Of a stretch of DNA of 64,000 bases, positions 1-13,446 are shown in pieces (within the stretch, counting starts at the first letter, position 1; each line of letters begins with the position of its first letter). Source of the stretch: Buxus sempervirens (Eukaryota; Streptophyta; Magnoliopsida; Buxales; Buxaceae); NCBI GenBank assembly GCA_947561395.2, contig OX387193.1, forward strand, positions 6,696,001 through 6,760,000, written 5' to 3'. A program made the position numbers and the translations under genes. The notes under the pieces were generated by a model. That model ran no database searches, was not told where the DNA came from, and saw only the letters and a list, made by a program, of their open reading frames with translations.

Positions 1-11
1 TAATTTTGCAG

Positions 12-3000
12 TTTGATTGCTCCAGGGGTGTGAGTCTCATGGAGGTACACTCTGAAAGTCTTTAATTTTGTATATTGGTGTCTTAAATCGAATGACTGAC
101 TATTCTCAACATGGTATCTTCTAAATAAACTTATGGTTGCAGGAACAATTCTTCATAATGAAGCCAGATGAAGTTGCCATTCGATCATTTAAGCTGTACC
201 CAACAACAGACCAAGCTGCAAAGTATGTATGTGCAGGTATGAGTGACTACCAGGAAGATGATTGAGGACTTCAGTGTCGTATTTGAATGGTATGCAGAAA
301 GCATAAAATAGTATATCTTTGATAAAAAGACTTGTGTTTCATTGCAGCAATACTAAAGGATTCTGAGTTCAGTGAAGTTGATAGAGCTGAGTGTCAATTC
401 ACTACTAAAGCCACTGTCCTGGACAATGGATCTCAGGTTCGATGATAGCTTCTGATAGTTCTTCTTACAATATTATTGTGCTTCTGTATTGTCTTATTCT
501 TATCAGATTATGAAATTCCAGAGAGTTTGAAATTAAAGGACACTCTTGTACTTGGACATTTTATGATGAAGCAGATATAGAAGAACATTTGTTTATATAT
601 ATAACGTATAGATGTATTATTTACTTTTACTTCTAAGGCACATTGAAGAAGGTTTTTTGGATTTAAGCCATACCATTAATTAATGGAGGGAAAGATGGAG
701 CAAAGACTAAAAAAAAAAAAAATCTTTACTGTCAGAAAATCAGTCCAGCTTTATGCTAGCAGGTTATACTTTTTAAGGCTATTCTTCTTAGACAACTGGT
801 AAATAAGTTTAGAGAAAAAAGGAGAGGCCTTCATGTGTTTTTCATCAAGCTGGAGAAAGCATATGATAAAGAGTATCCAGATTGAGTTTGGTAGATTTTG
901 GGCAGGAAAAATTTACCGATCAGGTATATTAATATCATTAAGGGCATGGGTCTCTTGTTCAATAGGAATGGATCCTGCAACCTCCCATTTGGGAAGTCAC
1001 TGTATCAAGTATCAACATGCCTATTTTGTTATTGTATTCAGTATTGATATTAAGCCATTAAACTTCTGTACAGTCCTCTTATGCTTCGATTGCAACAAAG
1101 TGAACGGGATACTTAAACAATGATATGAAAGAATAATCTTTTGCTACTACATGCAAAAAGTTCCTTCTCATAGCAAAAACTTTTTGATCAATGCAAATTT
1201 TCTTAGTGTGCATCTCCATGTATTCTGCTTCCCTCTCCTTTATCTGTTTTTCTTTAAGTTTCTTGAAAAAGTTGATAACTATTAAAATCTCTGGAAAATT
1301 TTAACTTGCTGAAGGCTAAATACTAACACAACAAAAGCATTAATGAGATTGCACCTGAAATTCCTTTACAAGATTATTTATGAGTTGAATTCTTTTCAAA
1401 ATTGAAGAATTTAAATTCACAGTATTTGTTTGTTGAGTGTCAAATTGAAGTTACGGTAAATTTATATAACCTATAAATGATAGATATCACGAATTTGCAT
1501 TGCAAATGAAAAGACATACTGGTCCAAAACTCACTTTGTAAGTTATCAAGAAATGTTTAATTTTTCATATATATTATAGAAATTTCTGGAAATTTATGCC
1601 ACTATTTTTTTCAGATGATACATTCATTTAAAATATCAACTACTTCTTATGTATTGAAATGTAATTTTGTTGATTCTTGATCTATATAATTGAGTGAATC
1701 ACTTAGAGTTGTTGACTTATTACAGATTACTCCTTTTCAACCACCAAAATCTGGCATAAATGGTTTCTTTGAATCTATTGAAAGTATATGGAACAAAATG
1801 TGGAATAGTTTCGTAGACTTTCTTACCGGGAGAACTTGCAGGTATGATTCTAGTAAGGATTTCAAAGTTGCATTTCAGCAGTTATCAGCCCTAGAACATG
1901 GATAGTTGCAATTGTTCTTCTCAAGTTCCATTATTGTCTTCTATTGATCAGGGTGGAAATGGAATGAAGATACCCCCTTCGTCTCTTTTCATTACTGTCA
2001 TTAATGTTTCCATGCATCAATCTATGAAAATTCTTGGTGGTGAACAGCATTTGCTATCACAAGTCACAAATGCACTGGCATCCTATATTGCCATATATCT
2101 CCTATGAACTATTAGGTCAATTATGAAATTTTACAATCAGTGCACTTAGCTGAATTAGATATTTGCTTTGGTTCCATCTCTTTCTCCCTTTTCTTTTTTG
2201 TTGAGTGATCATTTGAAATATTACTGATTAGGGAACTAGGTGATTGAATCCACCATATGTGAAAGTTTCCCATTGACATGGTAATGCAGGAAATCTTGCA
2301 GAGATGGAATAACTTTGGATTCCATAATAGCAATCATAATTCATAACCATTAATTTGCAAATTAGCAGCAGCAGATTGAGATCTATATGTTGAAGAAATG
2401 GCAATCTAACTTTGTTATAAACTAATAGCAGTGATTTTAGAGTATAAAAACAGATAATTGAGGTAGAATAGGTTCTTGTAGCAAGTATTGCAGTTGGAAA
2501 GAGAAATGAACCCACTTCTGGTTGTGCATCACAAATTGTGAACAGCAGGAAAAAATGAATCTTCTCTTTCAAAATTTCAAAATTTCAAAATTTAAAATTA
2601 TTATTCCGAATGATACATGAAAACTAGAAGCAACTAAAGATTGCTAGTACAGCAATGAGAATACTGTTAGTGAGACCCATTTTCCTAATTTTAGCCTAAA
2701 AGCTTAATGATGACAAAACACAAACCCTAAATAGAGAGAGAAAGAAATATTTTCTATGACAAGTATATTAGAATCGACAATTTGTCATGCTTAGGTTGGG
2801 TAGACTCTTTACAATTTGAATTCACCTGTTTTAAATATGTTGGGAACTCCAAAGGGCTAGGTGAAGGGGATCAATCTGCCCAATCAGCTTGTATTAAGTC
2901 ATGTATTAAAAAGAAAAAAAAAATCATATAATTAGGAAAATTTAAAAGAAAAATATATCACATCCCTCATAATTTGTTCCTTTTTTCAAATTTTTTTACT

Positions 3001-6000
3001 AATTTTGTTTCTTCTTTCCATATTATCTTGTTTTTTGTCCTTTCAATTTCAATCTGATCTATGAGGTTACCAACTTACCATTAGGAAGGTTAAACTCATG
3101 GTTAGATCATAAGATAATGAAATGATGACGATAATGACCTTACTTCTGATTCATTTTTCAAAAACACTACTTTCAGCAAAAGGTTCAAAAAATAGAAAGA
3201 AAAAAATTTGTTCAAAGGGTCCAAAGAGATGTGGTCCATGTTCATTGTAATCTAATGCTCCTAATTATTCTTTGAAACTAGAATATAGCTGGTACATGAT
3301 ATGGTCTTTAGCAAATGTGTTAGAAATCATGATATTAGAAACTTTTTGAAAACTTGGTGGGGGAGTATAACAGTATCCTTTGACACAACTTACATATTTG
3401 TATTAATCAGTTCAATCCATAGGAAAAAGGACTAAAAAAAATCCTAAATGTCAATATGAAAATATAAAATGTAGAGATGTTAATTCTTTTATTGATAAAT
3501 TCTAAAGCAAGTTTACAAACCAATGTTGCATTGAGGTCAAAATTGCATTTTTCACTTAAACATTCTGAAGTTATTACAAACAAGTTCTTTTTGCAAAGTT
3601 TTTAAAAAAAAAAAAATTAAAGACCTATTGAAGAGATCCCTAAATATTCACTATAATCCCATAATTTTCGCTACTAACAACCAAAAATATTGAAATCTAC
3701 TTAATTAGTAATTGGTAGATATATGCTTCCGACTAAGGAAGCGTTGAAGATGTAAGATCTATCTAGTGGTCCATTTGGATTAGGAGAACACAAGAGAGAA
3801 AAATGAAAAATGCAAATCTAAATTTTTTTCTATTTCTTTGAAAGAAAATAATAAAAGATAAATTTTAATTGGTTGCATTCACTATTAGAATTGGGGGACA
3901 TTGATGGTGCTAGTTTGTGGCAAATGGTGATAGGCAATGCTAGCATCATAAGAGGTATGGTAGTAGCAATGATGATGATGGTAAGCAAACCATATGCATG
4001 GACGGGGGTTGGTGATTGTATCCAATGGATGATGGTGGTAGATAATTGTTGATGATGGTGGTAGGTGTGTGTGCTGGTTATGGCAGACATGGACGGTGGT
4101 GGTAAGTCATAGAAATTTGTGGTGGTAGGTTGTGAAGTGCAGTTGTGGTTGTCTGTGGATGTTAGTTTGACCCCCATTTGAATTAAAGGGATTCAGCTGT
4201 TATTGAGGACTGTAAGGCAACATGTTCTTGGAAGGATCAAACATTATGCACCACAAAATAAAGGATAACACAATTGCTAGTAGCAATCCTAATACAGGGT
4301 ACAAATACAATAAAGGAGAACACGGAAACAGTTAAAGGAAAACTAATGAGTGTGCCCATGAGAAATTGCGTGTTTGACATGGATGGAATTATTAATCAAG
4401 GATTTGAAAACAATCTGTCTGACTGAGTGGTGGGACTACTTCTGGTTTCAACTGGTTAAGAAAATGCATTGTCAATTAATAGGTTTTATGATATATGGGG
4501 TTAGCTATGCAACTCCCTTTACAAGATGGCATTTGTTTGGGTTTGTTCACCAAAAATTGAAGTAGAATGACAAAATAACTGTATACCTTGTAACATAATC
4601 ATGAAATTGCAAGTTCATATCTTTTGGTGAAGGGATTTCTGGTCTTACGCAACACCTTTAGTTGGCTATTGCAGGCTTGCAGCAGACCAAGTATACCAAG
4701 TGGAAGGATGATTTAGTTAATCCAGACCATCCATTTGAAACGGGGGGCTCTGGATTAGCAGGTGCATAATATCTTAACCTATATAGCCCCCAATAATAGA
4801 TTCATACAAGGTTTTATTGCATATATATCGGTGACTGTCCAAGTTTATAATATTTCTTAAGTCTTGGACAAGGAAAGAAGTTATATTAGGGGAGTCCTTT
4901 ATGCCATATGAAAATTTCTTTGGGATTGAAACTTATCACATGACCTAGGGTTGGACAATAGTACACATACTGAAGTGGAGCTCTCCATATCATGGTTTTA
5001 TAACTTGGTTGATATTGAGTCGTATCGGCTCAATTAACTTGGTATTAGCTGTGACCAAGCCGAGATGCCATGGTTTCACTATTATCTGCTGAGTTGACTT
5101 GGTAGTATTGGTAAGTCTTTGTCAAGCCATCCTATGCTTGACTAAGTTAACTCATTGATACTATCGATGTCAACTCAGTCAACTTGGTTTTGGCCTTGGG
5201 AAGTGCTAAAGCATGGTTTACTGGACCGACCGGTATCGGTCTGTATCGCCCGGTCCAGGACCATCTGTCTTAATGGATGGACTTAGCTTAGGCGGTCCAA
5301 ACTTGGGATTGCCGAGTTCAAGTTTAAGAAATAAATAAATAAATTTAATGCTTGGAACAAAGCAAGGCTTGCAAGCTATAAATGCTTGCAGGTTGTGCAG
5401 GCTCTACAAAGCCTGCAAGAAAAAAAATCTCCCCCCCCCCCCCATTGACCCTCTCTCCTTCCCTCTCTCTTTCTCTCTCCCACTGATAAGAGAAGAGAGG
5501 GAAGGAGGGCGACCGGGGGAGATAGATGGTTGGTGGGAGAGAAAGAGAGAGGGAAGGAGAGAGAAAGAGAGAGAAAAGAGGGGGGGACAGGAGGGGAACT
5601 TACCTGGTCCGGTCTATAAAAACCATGTGCTAAAGCCAATACCGAGTTTTAAAACCTTTCTCCAAATAAGCTTATGCATGTGAGTTACTTGTCTCAACAA
5701 TTAACTATATCTGAAAGTATTGCTCTGATCCAGTGTTTACAGTTTTGAAGACAAGCTGTTCTTTTTAAATTATGATGCGTTTTGCGGCTGGAAAATTGCC
5801 GATTTTCATTTTTGGCAATTTTCGCGGTGTGCTGGTGAAATGGAGCGGCATGCCAACGAAATTTGGCAAAAATTCCCTACAATGAAAAAAACTCCCAGTT
5901 TTTGTCTTTGTTGATTTTTCCAGCATCATCGGCACCAAAACGGTAAACCTTGCTCTAGACTACCATGAATTTTATCTTTTTATTTGGATTGAAGAAAAGT

Positions 6001-8178
6001 GATTAGTGGAATCAACCTTCATATCCAAAGAAAAAAGGTAGTTAATTCACTGCCCTTGACGGATATTAGTATGTCTATTACATAGAGCAGCGGCAACAGC
6101 CAAGAAGTAAATAATAAGAAAATAAATTGCTCAAACTATGGGAATAATGTTAGACAAATTCAAGGATTTAAAGTGATAAGAGATAATGAGGAAATCGTTT
6201 TGATTTTCCTATTTGTGGACACTGCCATCTTGTTCAATAAGTAGATATATGAATTAACTTTTGTTTTATAGTTGACCAAGATAATTTTCAATGGTTAAAT
6301 CTTAATATTTCTTAATTTGACAAATTGTTGAAAAATTAAACCGTGCAATAACTAAGAAAGATCAAGCAAAAAGACTGTGCGAACAGATTTATGTTGTTCG
6401 GCATTGTGCCTACGTCCATTGGGGGGAGAGAGAGAGAGAGAGAAGAATCCACTATTTGGAGAAAAGTTACATCAATGGGATTACAACTTATATCTTATAC
6501 CCAGACCCTTGCTACTACCATAACCCCAGTGTATCAGAGAAATTTACTAATATAATACCCTTACCGCATATTAGGTTGTATACCCGGTTGGACCTAGATG
6601 TAAGTATGAACCACACTCCAACACAAGTATACGTTATATTGTTATTAACTAAACTGAGTATATTTGCAGTATGGAACCAAAGCAAAAGGTTTTGAAGCCT
6701 TAAAATCTAGTATAAGTTATGGCTCTAAGCAGAGGGAAATCATGAATTGAGATTTGTGCAACTGATTCCAAAATAGTTAGGAATTAGCAAGTCAAAGATA
6801 ATTATAAAGAAGAGACGTAACCTGTGAAGGTTGGAACAGCAGAAATTGTTTTGTGTACCATAGACTCGTCTGGAATGTTCATTCCGTTCAAAGTTAATAA
6901 ATAAAACCATTGAAAATTCATGCTGGTGCTGAATTAGAGAAGACGCTGAAATCTCAGGTTTCTAGGAACATTAGGATTACATGATGAATTATGGAATGGG
7001 TGGGTTGAGAATGCATATACATGCAGAAGGTTGATTGGTATGGGGGTCAGATAAGGCTGTCTTGCTTGACGGCATTTTTCTTGGGCTGTTTAAAGTCTCT
7101 AAATTTCAAAACCAAGAATCTGTAAACACTGATACAGAGCTCATCTCCGGAATTTATTAGTTTCTAGAGTTCCTACATTTAAGTTTTTATTTTCTTCAAA
7201 TCTGGAAAGTTGGAGAGAGAAAATATCTGGAAAAAAAAAATCCTTTTTTTAAAGCTGATGTAGATCTAACTCTGCATGTGTATGAGTGCTGTCAAAATAC
7301 ATGCATGTCTTAAAATTACAAGCCTTTAAATGCATGTCTCCAGAGATCTTGGAAGATTTTTATAAATTTTTTGTGCCATCAATTCCATTATCCATGTTTT
7401 TTCTTGTCTTGTTTATTTGTATGTCAATTACCTGAAGCTCTTTGAATCTAAATGACACTCTTCTGACATGTATAGTTGTTTGCAGAAGGAAATGTTCAAG
7501 CTTTTTTGATTTCAGTTGCCACATACAGTATATATGTATGAGTTGGATGGTGATGTTTGGTCTGCTTTTAGCAATTTTCCCAACAGGTAATTCTTATAAT
7601 CATGAATTATCAGATTATAATGTGGAGTCTTCATAGCATGCATGAATTCTGATAACCTTTTGTATTTTGGAGTTGCAGTAGTTGTGCTACTTTGGCTTTT
7701 ACATCAAAAAGGAGTTTTTGATCCTCTTTATGACTGGTGGGATGATCATGTCAAGGCACAGAGGCAAATAACTGGAGTCAAGCCAAAACATGAGGGACAC
7801 CACACCCATATCCATAAGCACCATACGCAGGTAGATCGACACTTTAAGCAAGGGTCACAAGTAAAGCGGAGAAGCAGTCATTACGCTCACCATGATTTTC
7901 ACAAGCATAACCATCATGAAAGGGGCACTGATTATTATTATCTTCATCGAGTCCAAAAGGAAAGACACAAACAGAGATGGGGTAAAAGTCCAGGTATCAA
8001 TTATCTAGGCTACTTGGAGAATATTGAGCAACAGGGACAACAAAATGAAAGAGGGATTGTCAAGAGATCATATAAGGCTAGATATGGTGAAGAACAGCAA
8101 GATGCTTTTAACAAGCACAAGCATGGCTCCTCAGTGGACAGCATCCAGTTGAATCTGCATACTAAGCGAAGGGAATAG
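12..8178 (+). CDS. HAP2: HAP2/GCS1 gamete fusion protein, 3' six exons (5' part outside window)
   Basis: Encodes the C-terminal 310 residues of HAP2 (GENERATIVE CELL SPECIFIC 1), the sperm plasma-membrane protein that drives gamete membrane merger; the family fold is a class II fusogen. Exons 12-44, 143-236, 348-436, 1726-1841, 7486-7586 and 7679-8178 join in frame with GT-AG borders throughout. Recognisable blocks, as recalled from Arabidopsis HAP2, are FDCS-G, EQFF-KP, RSFKLYPT-DQAAKY, DRAECQF, TVLDNG, FVDFLTG-TCR, KCSSFFDFSCHIQY, then a membrane span (VMFGLLLAIFPTVVVLLWLL) and HQKG-FDPLYDWW-DH. The cytoplasmic tail is rich in histidine (HH, HIHKHH, HKHNHH clusters) and basic residues, as in plant HAP2. 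Intron 4 is unusually long (1842-7485). An AATAAA-like signal near 8607 follows the stop. The domain II/fusion-loop half lies upstream of the window. Sperm-specific expression is known for the family, not shown here. Confidence 0.95.
1842..7485 (+). other. HAP2 intron 4, 5.6 kb, repeat-bearing
   Basis: Between the exon ending TGCAG at 1841 and the exon beginning at 7486, the DNA is AT-rich and non-coding. It contains A runs, a GAT/TGG-rich stretch (3900-4150), a MITE-like segment (about 5205-5640) and a GA microsatellite (6425-6443). Open frames inside it are short and match no HAP2 segment; the flanking exons join perfectly without any of them. Confidence 0.85.
5205..5640. repeat. MITE-like segment with imperfect terminal inverted repeats
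   Basis: The left edge (GCTAAAGCATGGTTTACTGG) and the reverse complement of the right edge (GCTTTAGCACATGGTTTTTA) are similar, each running into a GGACCG/GACCGG block. The interior has AAAT repeats, a C run (about 5430-5443) and long CT then GA tracts that are themselves roughly inverted. No clean target duplication was found, so the family is not assigned. Confidence 0.4.
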
Positions 8179-8667
8179 AAGAAGTCTTTAGGATCAGTAA
8201 TTGCAAGCACCAAGATACTGTCATGTAGTGATACAATTGTATAGCTCACTTCAGTTTTGGAACTTCTATGTTACTATATGCATATTCCAACACTTGGCAG
8301 TTCACACAAATTGGAAACAATGGATCATTACACTAATCTCTATTGGTAATTCTATTACATTCAAAGATCTTTACATGGTTGTTTTTCTTTTACATAATCC
8401 TTCCCATTCTACATGTCTGGCAAAAGAAAATGTGAAAGAGATTTTTTTTGTGATATTGAGCAGGATAAATCCTTTCCCAATTTCAGTTTGAAATGCTTTC
8501 CATGTTTCTACACTTCAAATTTACTGTGAACTGTATTCTATGTTGCATCTTGGATAATAGCAGTCCTGTTGTAAAAAGAAGGAACATAGTCTAGTGACTC
8601 TGCCAAAATAAAGGACTTATTTCTTACATTAGTGTGTTTTGATCTTAAGGAATAATCTCCTTGGAAC
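8179..8667. other. Convergent 3' flanks of HAP2 and CYP87A
   Basis: Short AT-rich spacer between the HAP2 stop and the stop of the minus-strand CYP87A-like gene. It should hold both 3' untranslated regions; an AATAAA-type signal for the plus strand is seen near 8607. No further gene or repeat is visible. Confidence 0.7.
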
Positions 8668-10893
8668 CTACTTCAAATTGCTTTTCTTTGATATCTGAAC
8701 ATGAAAACCATTTGGAAATGCTAAACCAGGAGTTCGGACTATATCTCCTCCTTTGATTGGTTTCCATCTGACAAATCGGATGTAAGAAAAGGTCAGTCTC
8801 TCTACTCATGTGCATGTGTATGCTTGTCTGCATGTGTCTATGCCTGTGCTTTTTATATTCTTACCTGTATTTGGTAACCAAACAATGGAGGAATGCAGCC
8901 ATCTGTAACCTAGTGAATTCTGTTCCGACACAAAATCTCATTCCTCCACCAAAAGCCATGAAATGTTTAGATGCACCATTTAATTCCATGCCCTGCATGA
9001 CACATTTGATACATTTTTTGATTGCAAATTGGGAATTCAGAAGAAAGGGGGAAAGAAACTAAAACCCGGAATTAAATTCCATCCTAATTCCAAATCAAGT
9101 GAAAAATAACCCACCTCCCATCTCCATGGATTGAAGGAAAGTGGATCCTCATACTGGGCAGGATTCAAATGTACAGCTGGGGGACAAACCATTACTGCCC
9201 AGCCTGCTGGAATTGTATGTCCTGTATCAATCTGAGTTTTCTTAGATTTTGTTCTAGAATGGTGTCACTATGGCTAGAAATTGAACTAGAAAATAAAACT
9301 AAAAACTCAAAAATCAAAGGCTTCATACCCTTAAACTGAATATCTCTTAGTGCTTTTCTGAAAATTCCAGGAACAATATTTGCCAACCTAACTGTTTCAT
9401 TGATAACCTGCAATTCCTACTGATCAGTTTAAAAGCTTAGCTGCAAAATACAAACTTAAATATTTTCAATAAAATTAAGTGATATGCTACATGCTTGACT
9501 CACCTGAAATGTGAAAGTCATTGATTTATATTCTTTCCATGTAATTCCAGATTCTACATTTTCCTTGCTTTTTAGTATTGCCTCATGCTCTTTCTGTTTG
9601 GACAGTGACAAAGACTTGTCATGAGGGCAATTTAAGGAACGAACGTGAAAGACAGAAAAATATATTTGAGGACTTTGAAATTTACTCTCACGGACCTTTA
9701 ATTCCTTCAGCACCGGAGGGTGATCTGAAAGAAACTTAATGGCTAGAGTTAGAGCCAGAGATGTCGTCTCAAAGCTGGCAAAAAGAAGGACAAACATCAA
9801 ATCCAGAGCAATGGCCTCTGTAAGGATAGTTCCTTCTTTCTTCAGTTCTTCAAGGACATAATCAAAGAAATCTCCTTGGCATTTTTCAGGCATGGCTTGT
9901 CTCTCTTGCAGCATAGTCTTCAACATCTTCATTGCTTTCTTTCGTCCCTGAAGGAAGATTATAGTAATGAAAACCACTGCATGTAACTGTAAAGAAAATA
10001 TTCATATTGATATAGTGAAGATCGGTATGTGAATTCTGAAAAGTACCTCTAAACATTTATGATAAGCTGTACCAGGAATGTTTATGGGGAAGGAGATTAG
10101 ACCCTCTATGAAAGCAACAAAATTTTCCCTAAGATTCTCCAAAGAATTTTCTGGGTCATAGCTGATCAATTTCTTTGCAGTCAGATCAAATATCATCTGA
10201 AGAAAAGCCAGAGAATTAGTATAGTGGCGACAAAAATGAGCAAAATTTCCTAACAATAGAGGACTCGGTGTTCTGAATTTACAGTTGCAGTTGCTTCCTT
10301 CAAGTCAACAGTATCCTGGAGTGACCATAGATGTAAATATCTGTTTGCTGCTTGTTCCACTTGTGGAAGAAGCTTTTCTTTCAGGCTTTCAGGAGCAAAT
10401 AGACTCAATACCATTTTCTTGAGGTATATGTACATGAAGCCATGCAAGGAACCCACATTCTGTCGCCCAAAAATCTCTGTGAAGGTCTCCGGATACCAGC
10501 TCTGGAACAACCTTCCTTCTTGTTGGAAGATGAAATGATTGAGATCAGAATCCGTTGATATTATAACAGGCCGGCCGACCAAACTGGTTCGGAACACTGG
10601 CCCATACCTGAAATGTATTACATGTAAATGATTGGGCAGAGCAGTTTCATATATTTTTTTTAACAGAAACACAACAGGCTGCCTCTGTATTACCTTTCCA
10701 TCCTTTCTTTGATGAATGGAGGAATGTCTGATGAGGTGTTGGGGGAGAAGAACTGAAGGGTTTCTCCAAGGAGTGGCCAGCCCATAGAACCTGGTGGGAG
10801 TTTTCCATTGCAGCTTGGATTCCTCCATTTGTAGACCCACTGCGTAAGGCATATGATAACCAAGGTTCCAATACACAGAGCAGCAGACCACAT
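8668..10893 (-). CDS. CYP87A-like cytochrome P450, intact
   Basis: Clan-85 P450 of the CYP87A type, 476 residues in nine exons: 10694-10893, 10283-10607, 10047-10196, 9696-9947, 9504-9593, 9329-9407, 9115-9221, 8865-8992, 8668-8767. All phases agree and the sum is a multiple of three. Visible parts: N-terminal membrane anchor, LPPGSMGWPLLGET hinge (about residue 32), I-helix FASFETT (about 281-287; serine replaces the usual glycine of AGxET), K-helix ExxR (343-346), NPWRWE, and heme loop FGGGMRFCVG with the ligand cysteine near 422. CYP87A enzymes oxidise sterols or triterpenes in the ER; some members (Digitalis and relatives) cleave sterol side chains. The substrate here cannot be read from sequence. 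A damaged paralogue with the same exon lengths lies 3.7 kb upstream on the same strand. Confidence 0.92.
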
Positions 10894-11402
10894 TTCACTG
10901 TGAATATGTTTGACAAAAATGAAGTCAAAAAGAAGTTGCTTCTATTTGGATCAGAATAGAAATGCTGAATGGATCCTGTGGAGAAGAAACAAACTGAGAG
11001 AGAGTTGGAGCAGATGGGGAAGAGAAGGCAGACATTCAGGGGAAAGAACTGCTAGAATATATTTCAACAATCATGAAGAGAACCACTTAAATATGCAAGC
11101 CAGTTAGTAACTAAAACATTATTTTAACTTTTTTGTCTAGTTGCAGGGTCAAAAGGTTGTGGAAATAGTTGGAGATAAAGTATATGGAAATAAAATGAAT
11201 AACTTTTGTTGATAGACCACCCCTTGTTCCTTGTCAGCTTTTTACATAAAAATATGCGTTGGAGTGTTAATGAGCCTAGCATGACCAGGGCATGTGAAGT
11301 CTGCAATATCTTTCCTGATTCCTTATTTTACTAGCCTGTTCTTTATATCTTGATTATACATACAAACCATGTCCCCTCTACTACTTGAATTTCTAAAGTT
11401 AA

Positions 11403-11404
<2 letters not shown>

Positions 11405-11446
<42 letters not shown>
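11405..11446. repeat. (CT)n microsatellite
   Basis: Uninterrupted CT dinucleotide tract of about 21 units. Confidence 0.95.
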
Positions 11447-11447
<1 letters not shown>

Positions 11448-13226
11448 AAAGTACATACTTGGATTGTCACAAGATCCCATATGCACAAGGCACAAATATG
11501 GCTTTCTATGAGAATGGTGTTACTACAGGATCTCTTCACTAGATTTGAGAAGATGACATGTTCAAAGCCCCCATTTGACTCAGCTAAATATCAGGTGCCA
11601 ATCTTTAAGGGATCATTAAATACTGAAATCTAATGCGTCTCACTAACTTCTTGAGATCTTCTTATATCCATGCTGAATACTATGTAATCTCTGTGATGAT
11701 GGTTGCAAGAGAGATGCCAAGCATGTCTTTAGTTTTTTACTCTCTTTTCCTTGTTGAATTAGATCTGTGCCTAGATCCTTTGAGCTGTACGAATCATCTA
11801 ATCTAAAAATTTTTGATCTCATTCCCACATCTGACATCACTAAATATACTAGATTTGAATGCAACTACTGTATATGCTTATGTTTAATAACTAATGTTAT
11901 TACCATTATATTTGGTGGGTTTTGTCCACATTTTATTTTCAGGGTAGGTAAGCCAACGTACTGTATGGTTAACCCATTTCAACACATTGAGCACCGTCCC
12001 AGCAGCCCCATCGAGCCATGGGCTTGACCCTTGTGTGATAGTTGTGGAAAATTGGTCTGGTTATTATGATTATAATACTGGAGGAAGAACATAGATGGAC
12101 ATAAAAGATATGAAATTTAGTCTATGGCTAGTGAACATCAATATATGAATATTAAAGCTGTATTTGATCATGGGATTTGTGATTTTCCAAAGCAATTTAT
12201 ATGCAAGGTCATGTTTGGAGTGAAAGTAGCTTTGAGATTCCGAAGTTTGAATGAGATTGCATTGAGTGGATTGCCCCTTTTGTGAGTGCAATAGTGATCT
12301 CTCTCTCTCTTTATCTCTCTTCAAGGACTACAAGAGGCTTGCACAATGACAGCTCAAGAAGCTCATATATTAGAGCTATAAAGCATTTTTACTTAAATAT
12401 GGTCCAAGCAGGTTACCATAAAGTTACAGGGTTTCCAGAAAGGTTATTTATTTAAATTCAAAAAAAAATGAAATGACAGAAAAAAAAACCACAGAGATCA
12501 TGTTCATGTTGGGTAAGAGGATAGAAAGAAAGGATATGAATTGCAAAAGGTCTAATGAGTTGGCACATTGCAGAAGGGGCCCACCAGGGGGGGTCTACCC
12601 AGAAAATTTTTGATAGAATGGGCCCCTTGCCATCAGATCTTTTTCTGATTTTATTAGGAAATTTCCATGCTAAGTTGCTAACCCTAGATTCTTCCATGGG
12701 CTTTAGCTCTTTGTATGGCAAGCAAGAAACCAAAGGTTTTTTTCAACCATTAATTTTCACCTTAGTGATCTTTGGCAGATAACTCAATATTGTTTATTGA
12801 TTTCAACTGTTATTTTATAAAACAAAAGGAGAATTTGAAAACAAGTATGATTAATATAATAGTAGTAACTGTTAAGTCACTTTAGGAATCATCTTCTTGC
12901 AATCCTTTTCATGAAAATAAAAGTAGTAAATGTCAAGTAACTTAAAAGGGCTGTTCTTGCACTTTAACCAGTCAATGGGAGAAATACACACATGTCAATG
13001 GGTTTTATAAAAGGATAATTTAATAACCATCACATGGGTAAAGAATCACAACTAAGAGTAGAACTCCATTACCAAAAAAAAAAACTTGGAGTAGAACTCA
13101 TCCAAGCATGGTCTCAAGAAGACTAGATTGGCATGAGACATAATCTTCAGTATCATGTAAAGTGGTTGTGCCCAAACTTGAGTTTGACGCCAGCAACTCA
13201 AGATTTTTATAATCAAAGTGGATAAT

Positions 13227-13446
13227 TCTTTTGCTACGCGCATAACCCGTGCATTTCGCCAATTTCTTGAGCTCGTACATAGCCTGCGTATAGCCCGTGC
13301 ATTCCCCTAATGCATATCCCATGCATTCCCCTAATTCTTTTGCTAAGCGCATAGCATGTGCATTCCCCCAATGTCTTTGGTTTATTGAGGCTTATTTGTA
13401 TAGAAATTGGGGGAATGCACGGGCTATGTGCGTAGCAAAAGAATTA
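13227..13446. repeat. Small inverted-repeat element (MITE-like)
   Basis: An arm of about 37 bases beginning ATTCTTTTGCTACGCGCATA is repeated in inverted form at 13408-13446 (ending GTGCGTAGCAAAAGAATT). Between them the unit CCCGTGCATTCCCC recurs in diverged direct copies (about 13280, 13320, 13350). A diverged piece of the same motif (GCTATGCTCGTAGCAAA) occurs near 46613, so the unit is dispersed. Family unknown. Confidence 0.6.

Noticed and set aside
4674..4759. An 86-bp open segment in HAP2 intron 4 bounded by AG and GT (reads QQTKYTKWKDDLVNPDHPFE) that looked like an exon
   Set aside because: The HAP2 exons on both sides join perfectly in phase without it, and it matches no part of HAP2 I know. 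It may be a captured fragment of another gene, but I could not identify one.
5348..5683. Open frames rich in Ser/Pro/Leu or Glu/Arg/Gly
   Set aside because: Translations of CT and GA tracts within the HAP2 intron MITE-like segment.
7642..7678. An ATG start (MNSDNLLYFG) for a separate small membrane protein
   Set aside because: This stretch is intron; GTTGCAG at 7678 is the acceptor and the following frame continues the HAP2 membrane anchor from the previous exon.
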